From Variovorax beijingensis (GTDB taxonomy: Bacteria; Pseudomonadota; Gammaproteobacteria; Burkholderiales; Burkholderiaceae_C): a DNA stretch of 64,000 nucleotides. The stretch lies in assembly GCF_003951285.1 (NCBI RefSeq), contig NZ_RXFQ01000003.1:124001-188000 (forward strand), given 5' to 3'. Made by a program: the position numbers and the translations under genes. Positions 10,209-19,031 of the stretch are shown in pieces; positions within the stretch are counted from its first letter, which is position 1, and each line of letters opens with the position of its first letter. The notes under the pieces were generated by a model. The model did not search any database and was not told the origin of the DNA. It saw nothing but the letters and a program-made list of their open reading frames with translations.

Positions 10209-10451
10209 ATGAACATGAGCCGAATCTTCCCGCTCCCGCTGTCGACCGACCCAGCCAAGGTGCCCAGCCCGTCCATGCGCGGCACTTTCACGCGTGCTGC
10301 CTGCGCTCTTGTGCGGCGCTGCGGTGCCGAAACAGCCGACCCGCGAGAACGCTACCTCGCGCAATCGGTCAATCCTGAAGACCTCGAGAACCGCATGCGT
10401 GAATGGGAAGCGTACGAAGCCCGCCTGCGATGCCTTCCCCCCGCACTGTGA
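10209..10451 (+). CDS. DUF3563 family small protein
   Basis: 80 residues. The segment RERYLAQSVNPEDLENRMREWE is the DUF3563 signature, found in short Burkholderiales proteins of unknown role. AGGAG lies 6 bases before the ATG. A 139-bp non-coding region upstream can hold its promoter. A Cys/Arg-rich middle (RAACALVRRCGAE) is not part of the usual motif. Confidence 0.7.
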   Translation: MNMSRIFPLPLSTDPAKVPSPSMRGTFTRAACALVRRCGAETADPRERYLAQSVNPEDLENRMREWEAYEARLRCLPPAL

Positions 10452-10528
10452 GGGTTTCCTGTCTTTCGATTCCCTGAGGGGAAATGTCTGCAGCTACAGT
10501 CGATGCAACGCCTTCAAGGAGCATCGGC

Positions 10529-11356
10529 TTGACCCACGACACCACCCCCTCGCGCATGCCCACGTACTTCATCTCGCACGGCGGCGGCCCCTGGCCCTGG
10601 ATGAAGAAGGAAATGGGTCCCACCTACGACCAGCTGGCCGCGGCGCTGGCCGACATGCCGCGCCAGATCGGCCGCACGCCGGACGCCATCCTCATGGTGT
10701 CGGCCCATTGGGAGGCGCCGGTCTTCACGGTGCAGGGCAACCCTCGGCCGCCGATGATCTACGACTACGGCGGCTTTCCCGCCCACACCTACGAAGTGCG
10801 CTACGACGCACCGGGCTCGCCCGAACTGGCGCGGCGCGTGCAATCGCTGCTCGAGGCGGCGGGGCTGCCCGCGGCCATCGACCCCGAGCGCGGCTTCGAC
10901 CACGGCATGTTCTCGCCCATGAAGGCGATGTACCCCGATGCCGGCGTGCCGGTGGTGCAGCTGTCGCTGCGCCGCGGACTCGATCCGGCGGAGCACCTGG
11001 CGCTCGGCCGCGCGCTCGCGCCGCTGCGCGACGAGAACGTGCTCATCGTGGGCAGCGGCCTGAGCTATCACAACCTGCGCAACTTCGGCCCGCAGGCGCA
11101 CGGCGCGTCCAAGGCCTTCGGCGACTGGCTCGACCACGCCGTGCAGTCTGCGCCGCAGGAGCGCGTGCAGCGGCTGCAGGATTGGGCGGCGGCCCCATCG
11201 GCCCGCATGGCGCATCCGCGCGAGGAGCACCTGATCCCGCTGATGGTGGCGGTCGGCGCGGCCGAGCAGGAGCCGGGCGAATGCGTCTATCACGAAGAGG
11301 CCTTCATGGGCGGACTGGTGGTGTCGAGCTACCGCTTCGGCGCTGGCGCCAGCTGA
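10529..11356 (+). CDS. LigB-type extradiol ring-cleavage dioxygenase (DODA-like)
   Basis: 275 residues from a TTG start. That TTG has a perfect AAGGAG 7 bases upstream, while the ATG at 10484 has its purine-rich tract only 2 bases away. The protein then begins MTHDTTPSRMPTYFISHGGG, matching family N-termini. Metal-ligand signatures of class III extradiol enzymes are present: ISHGGGPW, SAHWEAP, a His in FDHGMFSP, and LSYHNLRNF. Relatives are zinc or iron enzymes acting on catechols such as DOPA; most bacterial members are uncharacterised. It is followed 28 bp later by a hydrolase gene, which would suit a ring-cleavage step. Confidence 0.85.
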   Translation: MTHDTTPSRMPTYFISHGGGPWPWMKKEMGPTYDQLAAALADMPRQIGRTPDAILMVSAHWEAPVFTVQGNPRPPMIYDYGGFPAHTYEVRYDAPGSPELARRVQSLLEAAGLPAAIDPERGFDHGMFSPMKAMYPDAGVPVVQLSLRRGLDPAEHLALGRALAPLRDENVLIVGSGLSYHNLRNFGPQAHGASKAFGDWLDHAVQSAPQERVQRLQDWAAAPSARMAHPREEHLIPLMVAVGAAEQEPGECVYHEEAFMGGLVVSSYRFGAGAS

Positions 11357-11384
11357 AAAGGCCGCGCCTTGGCAGAATCGGGCG

Positions 11385-12257
11385 ATGCCTTCCATTCCCG
11401 ATCCAGATCTCAATACAGAAGCCCGCCTCCTGATCGAACGCATCGCCGCGAGCGGCACGCGCCATGACGTGGTGCACGGCGGCGTCCGCGTCTCTTGGCG
11501 CCGCTTCGGCGGTGCAAGCGCCCATGCGCCGCTGGTGCTGCTGCATGGCGGCCACGGCAGCTGGATGCACTGGCTGCGCAACGTCGAGGCGCTCTCGGCC
11601 GGGCGCACGCTGTGGCTGCCCGACATGCCCGGCTTCAACGATTCCGATGCGCCGCCGCGCGCAGCGCCCGGCGAAGATCCGCTCGGCCCGCTGCTCGATG
11701 CGCTGGGCGGATCGCTGGACCAGCTGATCGGCGCGGGCACGCCCATCGACCTGGGCGGCTTCTCCTTCGGCGGGCTCACTGCCGCGCGCTTCGCGGTGCG
11801 GCGCGGCGCCATCCGGCGCCTTGCGCTCGTGGGCAGCGGCGGCCACGGCACGATGCGGCGCATGGCGGTGGAGATGATCAACTGGCGCGCCGCGCCCGAC
11901 CGCGGGCAGGAACGCGCCGCGCTGCTGCACAACCTGGCCGCGCTCATGCTGCACGACAAGGCCGCGATCGACCCGGTGGCCTTCGAGATCCACGACATCT
12001 CCTGCCACGGCACGCGCTTTCGCAGCAAGGAGGTGTCGCAGGCGGGCGGCCTGCAGGCCGCGCTCGACACGCTGGGCGGGCCGCAATTGCTGCTCTGGGG
12101 CGAGTACGACGTCACCGCCGATCCGCGGCCGCTGGTGGCGCAGCTCACGGCCGGCCATCCGCAGCGCGAAGGCGTGGTGATCGCAGGGGCAGGGCATTGG
12201 GCGCAGTACGAGCGCGCCGATGAATTCAACCGGCTGCTGCTGCGCTTCCTGGGCTGA
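11385..12257 (+). CDS. Alpha/beta hydrolase
   Basis: 290 residues. HG oxyanion motif LLHGGHGSW, nucleophile elbow GGFSFGG with Ser, and a late His in GAGHWAQYE, giving a full Ser-Asp-His triad (Asp probably in GEYDVTADPR). The fold is that of meta-cleavage-product hydrolases and esterases. Its position just behind an extradiol dioxygenase gene makes C-C hydrolysis of a ring-fission product possible, but this is inference only. Confidence 0.85.
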   Translation: MPSIPDPDLNTEARLLIERIAASGTRHDVVHGGVRVSWRRFGGASAHAPLVLLHGGHGSWMHWLRNVEALSAGRTLWLPDMPGFNDSDAPPRAAPGEDPLGPLLDALGGSLDQLIGAGTPIDLGGFSFGGLTAARFAVRRGAIRRLALVGSGGHGTMRRMAVEMINWRAAPDRGQERAALLHNLAALMLHDKAAIDPVAFEIHDISCHGTRFRSKEVSQAGGLQAALDTLGGPQLLLWGEYDVTADPRPLVAQLTAGHPQREGVVIAGAGHWAQYERADEFNRLLLRFLG

Positions 12258-12279
12258 GCTCCGGGGCCATTCATCGAAT

Positions 12280-12306
12280 CTTAAAAAGCCTAAAGAGTTA
12301 TTAAAG
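12280..12306 (+). promoter_or_regulatory. TTAAA direct repeats upstream of mipA (probable response-regulator site)
   Basis: CTTAAAAAG (from 12280), CCTAAAG (from 12289) and ATTAAAG (from 12300): three copies of a TTAAA-like half-site, the last two 11 bp apart. The same CTTAAA-N5-ATTAAA unit stands before the response-regulator gene at 15304-15323. OmpR-family regulators of the PmrA/QseB type bind such repeats with an 11-bp period. Confidence 0.55.
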
Positions 12307-12379
12307 CCTCAGGGTCAGCATCCGGCGGCGAGGCGGCGATGCCGCTTCGAACCTTCGACCTTTCACCCTGAGGATCCTG

Positions 12380-13195
12380 ATGAAGAAGCAAACCCGCCTT
12401 GCCGCCCGAGGCCCCCGTTTCCATGGCCGCTCGGCCTTCGCGGCAATCGCCGTAGGCGCCATCTCCGCCACCTGCATGCCCCTCGCCTGGGCACAGTCGG
12501 GCGACGAGAAATTCCAGGCCGGGGGCTCGCAATGGGGCCTCGGTATCGCGGCGGGCATGGACCGCAAGCCCTACCGTGAATTCGACGACAAGGCGGTCGT
12601 CATCCCCATGGTCACCTACGAGAACCGCTGGGTCAGCGTTGCGGGCCCGAGCCTCGACCTGAAGCTCCCTTCCGCCGGCCCGGTGTCGTTCCGGCTGCGT
12701 GCGCGCTACGCGTCCGACGGCTACGAGGCCGAAGACTCCCCCTACCTGGCCGGCATGGACGAGCGCAAGGCCAGCATCTGGCTTGGGGGCGCTGCGATCT
12801 GGCGCAACGAGTTCGCCAACTTGTCGGCCGAGCTGCTGGCCGATGCCTCCGGGCACAGCAAGGGCACCCGGTTCAAGCTGCAGGTCGACCGCCGCTTCAC
12901 CTCGGGTGCCTTCAGCTTCACGCCGCGGCTCGCGGTGCATTGGGCCGATCGCAAGTACGTCGACTACTACTATGGCGTGCGCGCAGCGGAGTCCCGCCCG
13001 GACCGCGCCCGCTACGAAGGCGACGCCGCCGCGAACGTCGAACTGGGACTGCGCGTGGACTACGCCGTGGCGCCGAAGCAGACCCTCTTCCTGGATCTCA
13101 GCGGCACCAGCCTCGGCAGCGGCATCAAGAACAGCCCGCTGGTCGGCCGATCGAGCCAGACCGGCGTGCGCGTCGGCTACCTCTACAGGTTCTGA
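12380..13195 (+). CDS. mipA: MipA/OmpV family outer-membrane protein
   Basis: 271 residues with a signal peptide ending at WAQSG (about residue 39). The rest shows the alternating aromatic beta-strand pattern of MipA/OmpV, with the usual GxGIAAGMDRKPYREFDDK start and a terminal Phe (VGYLYRF) for outer-membrane insertion. Family members are scaffold proteins for murein enzymes or antibiotic-related outer-membrane proteins, often placed beside two-component systems. A GAGG ribosome site lies 6 bases before the ATG. Its 3' end overlaps the convergent sensor kinase gene by 13 bp. Confidence 0.9.
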   Translation: MKKQTRLAARGPRFHGRSAFAAIAVGAISATCMPLAWAQSGDEKFQAGGSQWGLGIAAGMDRKPYREFDDKAVVIPMVTYENRWVSVAGPSLDLKLPSAGPVSFRLRARYASDGYEAEDSPYLAGMDERKASIWLGGAAIWRNEFANLSAELLADASGHSKGTRFKLQVDRRFTSGAFSFTPRLAVHWADRKYVDYYYGVRAAESRPDRARYEGDAAANVELGLRVDYAVAPKQTLFLDLSGTSLGSGIKNSPLVGRSSQTGVRVGYLYRF

Positions 13196-14592
13196 AGCGG
13201 AAGAGCCCCGGCGGAGCCCAGCGCCGGAAACACCACGCGAATGCCGAGGCCGCGGCCGTCGAGCCCGGCGCCGGTCTCGATCGCTGCGCGATGCACCTCG
13301 GCGATGCCCGCCACCAGCGACAGCCCGATGCCGCTGCCGCGCGACGGCGTGCCCGCCACGCGGTGAAAGCGCTTGAAGATCGCGGCGCGCTCCGCGGCCG
13401 GCACGCCCGGGCCGTCGTCGGCCACCTCGAGGTAGACGCGCCGGGCCTCGTCGGCTTCGGTGCCCGCCGCGTGGCCGCAGCTCACGCGCACGCGGCCGCC
13501 CTTGGGCGTGTAGCGCAGCGCGTTGTCCACCAGGTTGCGCAACAGGATGCCGATCTCGTCGATGTCGCAGCGGATGGTGCAGGGCCGCGCGTCGAGCAGG
13601 ATGGTGCGCGCGTGCTGGAGCGCATGCACGTCGAACTCGTTCGCCACGTGCATCACGAGCGCACCCAGGTCGGCCGGCGCATGCTGCGGCGCGTTGGCGC
13701 CCGCATTGAGGCGCGCCAGGTCGAGCAGCTGCTCCGACAGGCGCGTGCTGCGCTCGGCCACGGCGAGCAGCTTGGCGAGCGCCACGTCCTTCTCGGCCGC
13801 GGTGGGGGCGCGCAGTGCGATCTGGGCCTGCGCCTGCAGCGCCGAGAGCGGCGTGCGCAGCTCGTGGGCCGCGTCGCCGATGAAGCGGCGCTCGCCCTCG
13901 ACCGCCTCGTCGAGCTGCCGCAACGCATGGTTGAACGACGCGACCAGCGGATGCAGTTCGCGCGGCAGCGGCGCCGGAGAGAGCGGCGTGAGGTCGAAGC
14001 TGCGCCGCTGGCGCATCTGCTCGCCCAGCGCCAGCACCGGCTTGAGCGAACGCCGCACCACGAACCACATCAGCGCGCCCACGAGCAGCAGCAACAGCGT
14101 GTTGATGACCAGTGCGGTCATCGCGTCCCCGCGCAGTTCGGCGTCCACCACGCTGTGCAGGTTGCCCACCTGCACGTGCACGCGGCCGGTCTTGTCCGAG
14201 ACGGAGTAGACGCGCCATCGCGCGCCGGCGATCACGCTGGTGGCCGCGCCGCCCGCGAAGCCGGGCCGCAGTGGGGTATCGGGCGCGCCGGGCGAGCGCA
14301 CGAGCAGGCGGTCGTCATCGAGCCAGATCTGGAACGCGAGCGCGTCGCTCTCGGGCAGCGCCTCATCGCGCAGCTGAAGGCCGTTGGGGCGCGGCCGCAG
14401 CCCCTTGAGCTTGTCTTCGCCGGGAATGGTCAGCAGGATGCGCGTGGCGATGGTCTGGAGCTTGTCGTCCCAGATGCTGTTCCTGTTGTGCGTGAGATAG
14501 ACGAACAGCACCGCGAGCGCCACCGCCCAGCACAGCGCGATGGTCGCGGCGATCACCATGATCATCCGCGCCTGCAGCGAGTTCAGCCTCAT
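13183..14592 (-). CDS. Sensor histidine kinase (QseC/PmrB-like)
   Basis: 469 residues: an N-terminal membrane span (MIMVIAATIALCWAVALAVLF), a periplasmic domain of about 130 residues, a second span (VINTLLLLLVGALMWFVV), HAMP, the phospho-acceptor motif DAAHELRTPLSALQ and ATP-binding boxes (NLVDNALRYTPKGG, DDGPGVP, GSGIGLSLV). It phosphorylates the response regulator encoded just upstream, with which it shares an ATGA overlap. The signal is unknown; related systems sense cations, antimicrobial peptides or envelope stress. Confidence 0.9.
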   Translation of the reverse strand: MRLNSLQARMIMVIAATIALCWAVALAVLFVYLTHNRNSIWDDKLQTIATRILLTIPGEDKLKGLRPRPNGLQLRDEALPESDALAFQIWLDDDRLLVRSPGAPDTPLRPGFAGGAATSVIAGARWRVYSVSDKTGRVHVQVGNLHSVVDAELRGDAMTALVINTLLLLLVGALMWFVVRRSLKPVLALGEQMRQRRSFDLTPLSPAPLPRELHPLVASFNHALRQLDEAVEGERRFIGDAAHELRTPLSALQAQAQIALRAPTAAEKDVALAKLLAVAERSTRLSEQLLDLARLNAGANAPQHAPADLGALVMHVANEFDVHALQHARTILLDARPCTIRCDIDEIGILLRNLVDNALRYTPKGGRVRVSCGHAAGTEADEARRVYLEVADDGPGVPAAERAAIFKRFHRVAGTPSRGSGIGLSLVAGIAEVHRAAIETGAGLDGRGLGIRVVFPALGSAGALPLQNL

Positions 14593-15254
14593 GGACGCGG
14601 CTGGCCCACCACGTAGCCGTGCCCGTGCACGGTCCGGATCAGGTCGTCGCCGAGCTTGCGGCGCAGCTGGTGAATAAACACCGCGATGGTGTTGCTCTCG
14701 ACCGCGCTCGCGCTGCCGTAGACGGCGTCCTGCAGATGGTCGCGCGTGACCACGTGGCCGGGCCGCTCGAGCAGTGCCAGCAGCGTGCGGTATTCGTGCG
14801 CGCTCAGCGTCACCTCGACGCCGGCCTTCGACACCACGCGGCGGCTGCGGTCGACCTCGATGTCGCCGTGCGAGAACACCGGGATCACGCGGCCCTGGCT
14901 GCGCCGGATCACCGAGCGCACGCGCGCCCAGAGCTCGTCGAACTGGAAGGGCTTGACGATGTAGTCGTCGGCGCCCGCGTCGAGCCCGTGGATGCGCTCG
15001 CTGAGCTGGCCGCGCGCGGTCAGCATCAGCACGGGCGTCGGGTCGTAGCGGCCGCGCATCGCGCGCAATACCGAAAGCCCCGACTCGCCGGGCAGCCCGA
15101 TGTCGAGCAGCACAGCGGCATAGGCATGGTCGATCAGCGCGAGCCGGGCCGCGGGCGCATCGCAGACATGGTCAATGGTCCAGCCACCCTGGCGCGCGCC
15201 GTCGCACACCGCCTCTCCCAGCATGGCATCGTCTTCGACCAGGAGCAGGTGCAT
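14589..15254 (-). CDS. OmpR-family response regulator (QseB/PmrA-like)
   Basis: 221 residues. The receiver has the acidic pair EDD, phospho-acceptor Asp in LLDIGLP, and Lys in IVKPFQ; the C-terminal winged helix ends HQLRRKLGDDLIRTVHGHGYVV, a standard OmpR DNA-binding element. It is the first gene of the two-component operon. The TTAAA repeat 50 bases upstream and the same motif before mipA suggest that it controls itself and mipA. Confidence 0.92.
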   Translation of the reverse strand: MHLLLVEDDAMLGEAVCDGARQGGWTIDHVCDAPAARLALIDHAYAAVLLDIGLPGESGLSVLRAMRGRYDPTPVLMLTARGQLSERIHGLDAGADDYIVKPFQFDELWARVRSVIRRSQGRVIPVFSHGDIEVDRSRRVVSKAGVEVTLSAHEYRTLLALLERPGHVVTRDHLQDAVYGSASAVESNTIAVFIHQLRRKLGDDLIRTVHGHGYVVGQPRP

Positions 15255-15303
15255 GGGGTGATGTGGGTGTGGCGGCGGGAAGCAGTGCGGATGATGCCCC
15301 AGA

Positions 15304-15323
15304 GTTTTTAATATCTTTTTAAG
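15304..15323 (-). promoter_or_regulatory. Direct-repeat site upstream of the response-regulator gene
   Basis: On the minus strand CTTAAAAAGATATTAAAAAC: CTTAAA-N5-ATTAAA, half-sites 11 bp apart. The spacing matches PmrA/QseB boxes. Shared with the mipA promoter. Confidence 0.55.
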
Positions 15324-15334
15324 TTCGAGCTTCG

Positions 15335-16351
15335 CTATTGCTTCGCCAGCCCCAGCTTGCGGATGATGTCGCCCCACTGCTCGTAGGTCGCGCGCGTGAG
15401 CTCGGCCAGTTGCGCGGGGCTCGACGACTCGGCCTCGTAGGCGCCCTGGCGGAAGAAGTCGCGCGTGGCGGGCATCGCGAGCACCTGCGCGAGCGCGGCG
15501 TTGAGCCGGGCGACCACGGGCGCCGGCATGCGCGCGGGGCCGTAGAAGCCGAGCCAGCTCGGCATGTCGACCCCGCTCACGCCCTGCTCGGTCATCGTGG
15601 GCACGTCGGGCAGCATCGCGCTGCGCCTGGGCGCTGCCACCGCGAGCATGCGGACCTTGCCGGTGGCGGTGTTCTGGATCGCGTTGGGCGCCGCGTCGAA
15701 GTAGTACTGCACGCGGCCCGCGAGAAAGTCCTTCGCGGCATCGGCGCCGCCCTTGTAGGGCACGTGCACCACGTCCAGCCCCGCCTGCTTCGCAAAGGCC
15801 TCGCCGTAGATGTGCGACGAGGTGCCGGTGCCGAAGGAGGCATAGCTCATCTTGCCCGGGTTGGCCTTGATATGGGCCACCAGCTCCTGCACCGTGCGCG
15901 CGGGCACGCTGGCGTGCACCGTGAGCACCAGCGGACCGCGCGCGCCGAGCGAGATGGGCGTCAGATCCTTGAACGGATCGTAGCGCACCTGCGCGAGGGT
16001 CTGCGGGTTCTGCGCCACCACCGAAGAGGGCGCGTACATCATCGTGTAGCCGTCGGGCGCGGCGCGAATCACTTCCTCGGTGGCCAGGATGAAGCTCGCG
16101 CCCGGCCGGTTCTCCACGATGACCGGCGTCTGCAGCACCTCGCCGAGCTTGTTGGCGACGAAGCGCGCCTGCGCATCCGAGGCGCCGCCTGCCGCAAGGC
16201 CGAGCACGATGCGGATGCTGCGGCCCTTCTCGGGGAAGGCCGCGGGCCCGGCAGCGAGCGCGGCGCACGGCAGCGCGGCCGCGCCGAGTGCGAACCCGAG
16301 CCACGCGGCAACGCGCCGGCGGCCGATGGAGGAATGCGGCGAGGCGTTCAT
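15335..16351 (-). CDS. Bug-family tripartite tricarboxylate transporter receptor
   Basis: 338 residues with a basic, Ala-rich signal peptide (RRRVAAWLGFALGAAALPCAALAA). Family hallmarks: RSIRIVLGLAAGGASDAQARFVANKL near the start, VIVENRPGA, DGYTMMYAPSS, VPYKGGADAAKD, and WLGFYGP. Such periplasmic proteins bind carboxylates or other small acids and deliver them to a TctAB permease; none is encoded in this window. It is translationally coupled (ATGA) to the next Bug gene, of which it is a close paralogue (both end LAKQ). Confidence 0.9.
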   Translation of the reverse strand: MNASPHSSIGRRRVAAWLGFALGAAALPCAALAAGPAAFPEKGRSIRIVLGLAAGGASDAQARFVANKLGEVLQTPVIVENRPGASFILATEEVIRAAPDGYTMMYAPSSVVAQNPQTLAQVRYDPFKDLTPISLGARGPLVLTVHASVPARTVQELVAHIKANPGKMSYASFGTGTSSHIYGEAFAKQAGLDVVHVPYKGGADAAKDFLAGRVQYYFDAAPNAIQNTATGKVRMLAVAAPRRSAMLPDVPTMTEQGVSGVDMPSWLGFYGPARMPAPVVARLNAALAQVLAMPATRDFFRQGAYEAESSSPAQLAELTRATYEQWGDIIRKLGLAKQ

Positions 16352-17346
16352 TGCTTCGCCAGCCCGACCTGCTGCACCATCGCGCCCCAGCGCTCGTAGG
16401 TCGAGCGCGTGACGCCGGCGAACTCCTCGGGCGTGCTTGCCCCGGCTTCGTAGCCGCCGCTGCGGTAGAACTCGCGCACCTGCGGCATCGCCAGCACCTG
16501 CGTGAGCGCGGCGTTGAGCTTCGCGACCACCGGCGCGGGCATGTGGGCCGGCCCGTAGAAGCCGAGCCAGCTCGGCAGGTCGAGGCCCGCCAGGCCTTGC
16601 TCCGCGAAGGTCGGCACCTCGGGCAGCGCGGCGATGCGCGCGTTCGCGGCAATCGCCAGGATCTTCACCTTGCCGGTGCCCGAGGTGATGATGGCCGAGG
16701 AGGCCGAATCGAACATGTACTGCACGCGGCCGCCGATCAGGTCCTTGGCCGCGTCCGAGCCGCCCTTGTAGGGAATGTGCACCGCGTCGATGCCGGCCTT
16801 CTTCACGAAGGCCTCGCCGTAGATGTGCGACGAGGTGCCCGCGCCGAACGAGGCATAGCTCACCTTGCCGGGGTTGGCCTTCACGTAGGCGATGAGCTCC
16901 TTCACGTTGTGGGCCGGCACGGTGGTGCTCACCGACAGCACCAGCGGACCGCGGCCGCCCATCGAGATGGCGGTGAAGTCCTTGAACGGGTCGTAGGGCA
17001 CCTGCGAGAAGGTGTGCGGGTTCTGCGCCATGGTCGAGGAGGGCGCATAGAGCAGGGTGTAGCCGTCCGGCAGCGCGCGCGCCACCTCGCTCGCTGCCAG
17101 CATGGTGCTGGCGCCGGGCTTGTTGTCGACGATCACGCCGGTGCCCAGCACCTCGCCGAGCTTCTGCGCCACGATGCGCGCCTGCGCATCGGTGCCGCCG
17201 CCGGCCGTGAAGCCCACCACGATGCGGATCGGCTTGCCGCCGCGCACGGGAAAGTCTTGCGCCAGCGCCAGGGGCGCCACGCCCAGGAGGGCCGCCACGC
17301 CGAGCGCAGCGCCGAATGCGCGGCGGGTGCCGCAGGGTTTCTTCAT
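16348..17346 (-). CDS. Bug-family tripartite tricarboxylate transporter receptor (paralogue)
   Basis: 332 residues starting MKKPCGTRRAFGAALGVAALLG, a secretion signal. GGAGA lies about 7 bases before the ATG at 17346. Body motifs run parallel to the neighbouring receptor: KPIRIVVGFTAGGGTDAQARIVAQKL, VIVDNKPGAST, DGYTLLYAPSSTMAQNPHTFSQV and IPYKGGSDAAKD. The two copies clearly arose by tandem duplication. It is divergent from the FAD oxidoreductase gene; the shared 165-bp A/T-rich region holds both promoters. Confidence 0.9.
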   Translation of the reverse strand: MKKPCGTRRAFGAALGVAALLGVAPLALAQDFPVRGGKPIRIVVGFTAGGGTDAQARIVAQKLGEVLGTGVIVDNKPGASTMLAASEVARALPDGYTLLYAPSSTMAQNPHTFSQVPYDPFKDFTAISMGGRGPLVLSVSTTVPAHNVKELIAYVKANPGKVSYASFGAGTSSHIYGEAFVKKAGIDAVHIPYKGGSDAAKDLIGGRVQYMFDSASSAIITSGTGKVKILAIAANARIAALPEVPTFAEQGLAGLDLPSWLGFYGPAHMPAPVVAKLNAALTQVLAMPQVREFYRSGGYEAGASTPEEFAGVTRSTYERWGAMVQQVGLAKQ

Positions 17347-17451
17347 TGGTGTCTCCGTTGGAATGTTCTTCTTATATTGATTTAGAAAACCATAAAAATC
17401 CACATTGACTAGGGAATACCCCGAAGAAATGCCTTTTTCAGACTTTTATGT

Positions 17452-17479
17452 TTGACAAAATGAACATTGAAATCAAAAT
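17452..17479 (+). promoter_or_regulatory. Candidate sigma-70 promoter for the FAD oxidoreductase gene
   Basis: TTGACA at 17452 followed after 16 bp by CAAAAT (4 of 6 to the -10 consensus), within the only A/T-rich stretch of this island. Transcription would begin about 20-25 bases before the ATG at 17512. This also argues against the ATG at 17467 as a start. Candidate only. Confidence 0.4.
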
Positions 17480-17511
17480 ACGACGAAACAGCCCATCCAA
17501 GACACTCATCC

Positions 17512-18963
17512 ATGAAAACTGTCGTCCGCACCGACGAGCGCATCCTGTCCTCCGACATCTTCGACCGCGACAGCCGCGTCAAGCGTCCTGACCACGGCAC
17601 CTGGGCCGAGCCCGGCAAGGACATTCCGGTCTACCACCGCTGCGGCGTGCTGGTGGTGGGCGGCGGGCCGTCGGGCACCGCGGCCGCCGCAGCCGCCGCG
17701 CGCGCTGGGGCCGACGTGGCGCTGCTCGAGCGCTACAACCACCTGGGCGGCCTTTCCACCGGCGGCCTCGTGATCTGGATCGACCGCATGACCGACTGGG
17801 AAGGCCAGCTCGTGATCCGCGGCTTTGCCGAAGAGCTGTTCGACCGCCTGCCGGCCGATGCCATCGCCGGACCCGCGCGCGAGGACTGGGGCTCGCAGGA
17901 CGCGGCCAAGGCCGCGCACTGGTCGCAGCGCACGGCCGCCTACCACGGCGTGGTCACATGGTCGCCCACCATCGACCCGGAGCGCCTCAAGCTGCTGTCG
18001 CAGGAGATCGTGCTGGAGCGCAAGGTCAAGCTCATCTACCACTCGTGGGCCGCGATTCCGATCGTGCAGGACGGCGCGGTAAAGGGCGTGGTGTTCGAGA
18101 GCAAGGAAGGCCGCATGGCGATCATGGCCGACGTGGTGGTCGACGCCACCGGCGACGGCGACCTGTTCGCGCGCGCCGGCGCGGCTTTCGTGAACGACAT
18201 TGAGGAGGCCGACGTGCACCACTGCATGAACACCTCGTGGCTGTTCGGCGGCGTGGACATGAACCGCTGGATCGAGTTCAAGGCCGGCCAGCCCGAGGCG
18301 TTCAGCGCCTTCATGGCGCGCGGGCGCGAAGCGTGCGGCCTGTTCGAGCGGCCCTTCGTCTCGTGGCGCAACGACGTGGCGCTGTTCATGGGGCCGCGGC
18401 AGTCGGGCTACTCTGCGCTCGACGTGGACGACCTCACGGCCGTCGAAGTGCGCTCGCACCGCGCCATGGCCGCGCACCTGGACTACTTCAAGGCGCATGC
18501 GCCGGGCTTCGAGGATGCGTACCTCATGCTGAGCGCGCCGCAGATCGGCGTGCGCCATGCGCGGCGCCTCTGCGGCGTGGGCGCGGTGCTGCGCAGCCAG
18601 TGGCCCGACGGCGTGGCGCTGGCCGACGAGGTGGGCGTGACGCCCGCGGTGTCGCCGAAGTTTCCGAACATCTCCATTCCCTACGGCGCGCTGGTGCCGC
18701 AGCAGCTCGATGGCCTGCTGGCCTGCGGGCGCCACATTTCGTGCGACCGCAACTCGCACGGCTTCATGCGCGAGATTCCGCAATGCTGGATCACCGGCCA
18801 GGCCGCGGGCGTGGCGGCGGCGCTGGCCTCGCGGGGCGGCATCGAACCGCGCTTCGTCGACGTGGGCGCGCTGCAGTCGGCGCTGCTCGCGCAGGGCGTG
18901 TACCTGCGCGCCGGCGCCGGGCAGGGCGCGCAGGCGTGGGCCGCGGCCGAAGCCGGTACCTGA
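17512..18963 (+). CDS. FAD-dependent oxidoreductase
   Basis: 483 residues. After about 45 residues comes the FAD-binding Rossmann motif VLVVGGGPSGTAAAAAAARAG followed by the acidic end of strand two (ALLERYNHLGG) and later VVDATGDGDLFARAG; this is the FAD_oxidored (PF12831-like) family. The C-terminal LLACGRHISCDRNSHGFMREIPQCWITGQAAGVAAAL closes the FAD site. Reaction unknown; its neighbours (aconitase-X, IlvD-type dehydratase, receptors) suggest oxidation of a hydroxy- or amino-acid type substrate. Confidence 0.85.
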   Translation: MKTVVRTDERILSSDIFDRDSRVKRPDHGTWAEPGKDIPVYHRCGVLVVGGGPSGTAAAAAAARAGADVALLERYNHLGGLSTGGLVIWIDRMTDWEGQLVIRGFAEELFDRLPADAIAGPAREDWGSQDAAKAAHWSQRTAAYHGVVTWSPTIDPERLKLLSQEIVLERKVKLIYHSWAAIPIVQDGAVKGVVFESKEGRMAIMADVVVDATGDGDLFARAGAAFVNDIEEADVHHCMNTSWLFGGVDMNRWIEFKAGQPEAFSAFMARGREACGLFERPFVSWRNDVALFMGPRQSGYSALDVDDLTAVEVRSHRAMAAHLDYFKAHAPGFEDAYLMLSAPQIGVRHARRLCGVGAVLRSQWPDGVALADEVGVTPAVSPKFPNISIPYGALVPQQLDGLLACGRHISCDRNSHGFMREIPQCWITGQAAGVAAALASRGGIEPRFVDVGALQSALLAQGVYLRAGAGQGAQAWAAAEAGT

Positions 18964-19031
18964 AACGCATGAACCCGGCCGACGCGCTTTCGCCAGCCTC
19001 TACATTGCAGAGTCTTGCAAAGGGTTCCTCC

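Noticed and set aside
10484..10528. ATG at 10484 as the start of the LigB-type dioxygenase
   Set aside because: The purine tract before it is only 2 bases away and the added residues do not fit the family; the TTG at 10529 has AAGGAG at ideal spacing.
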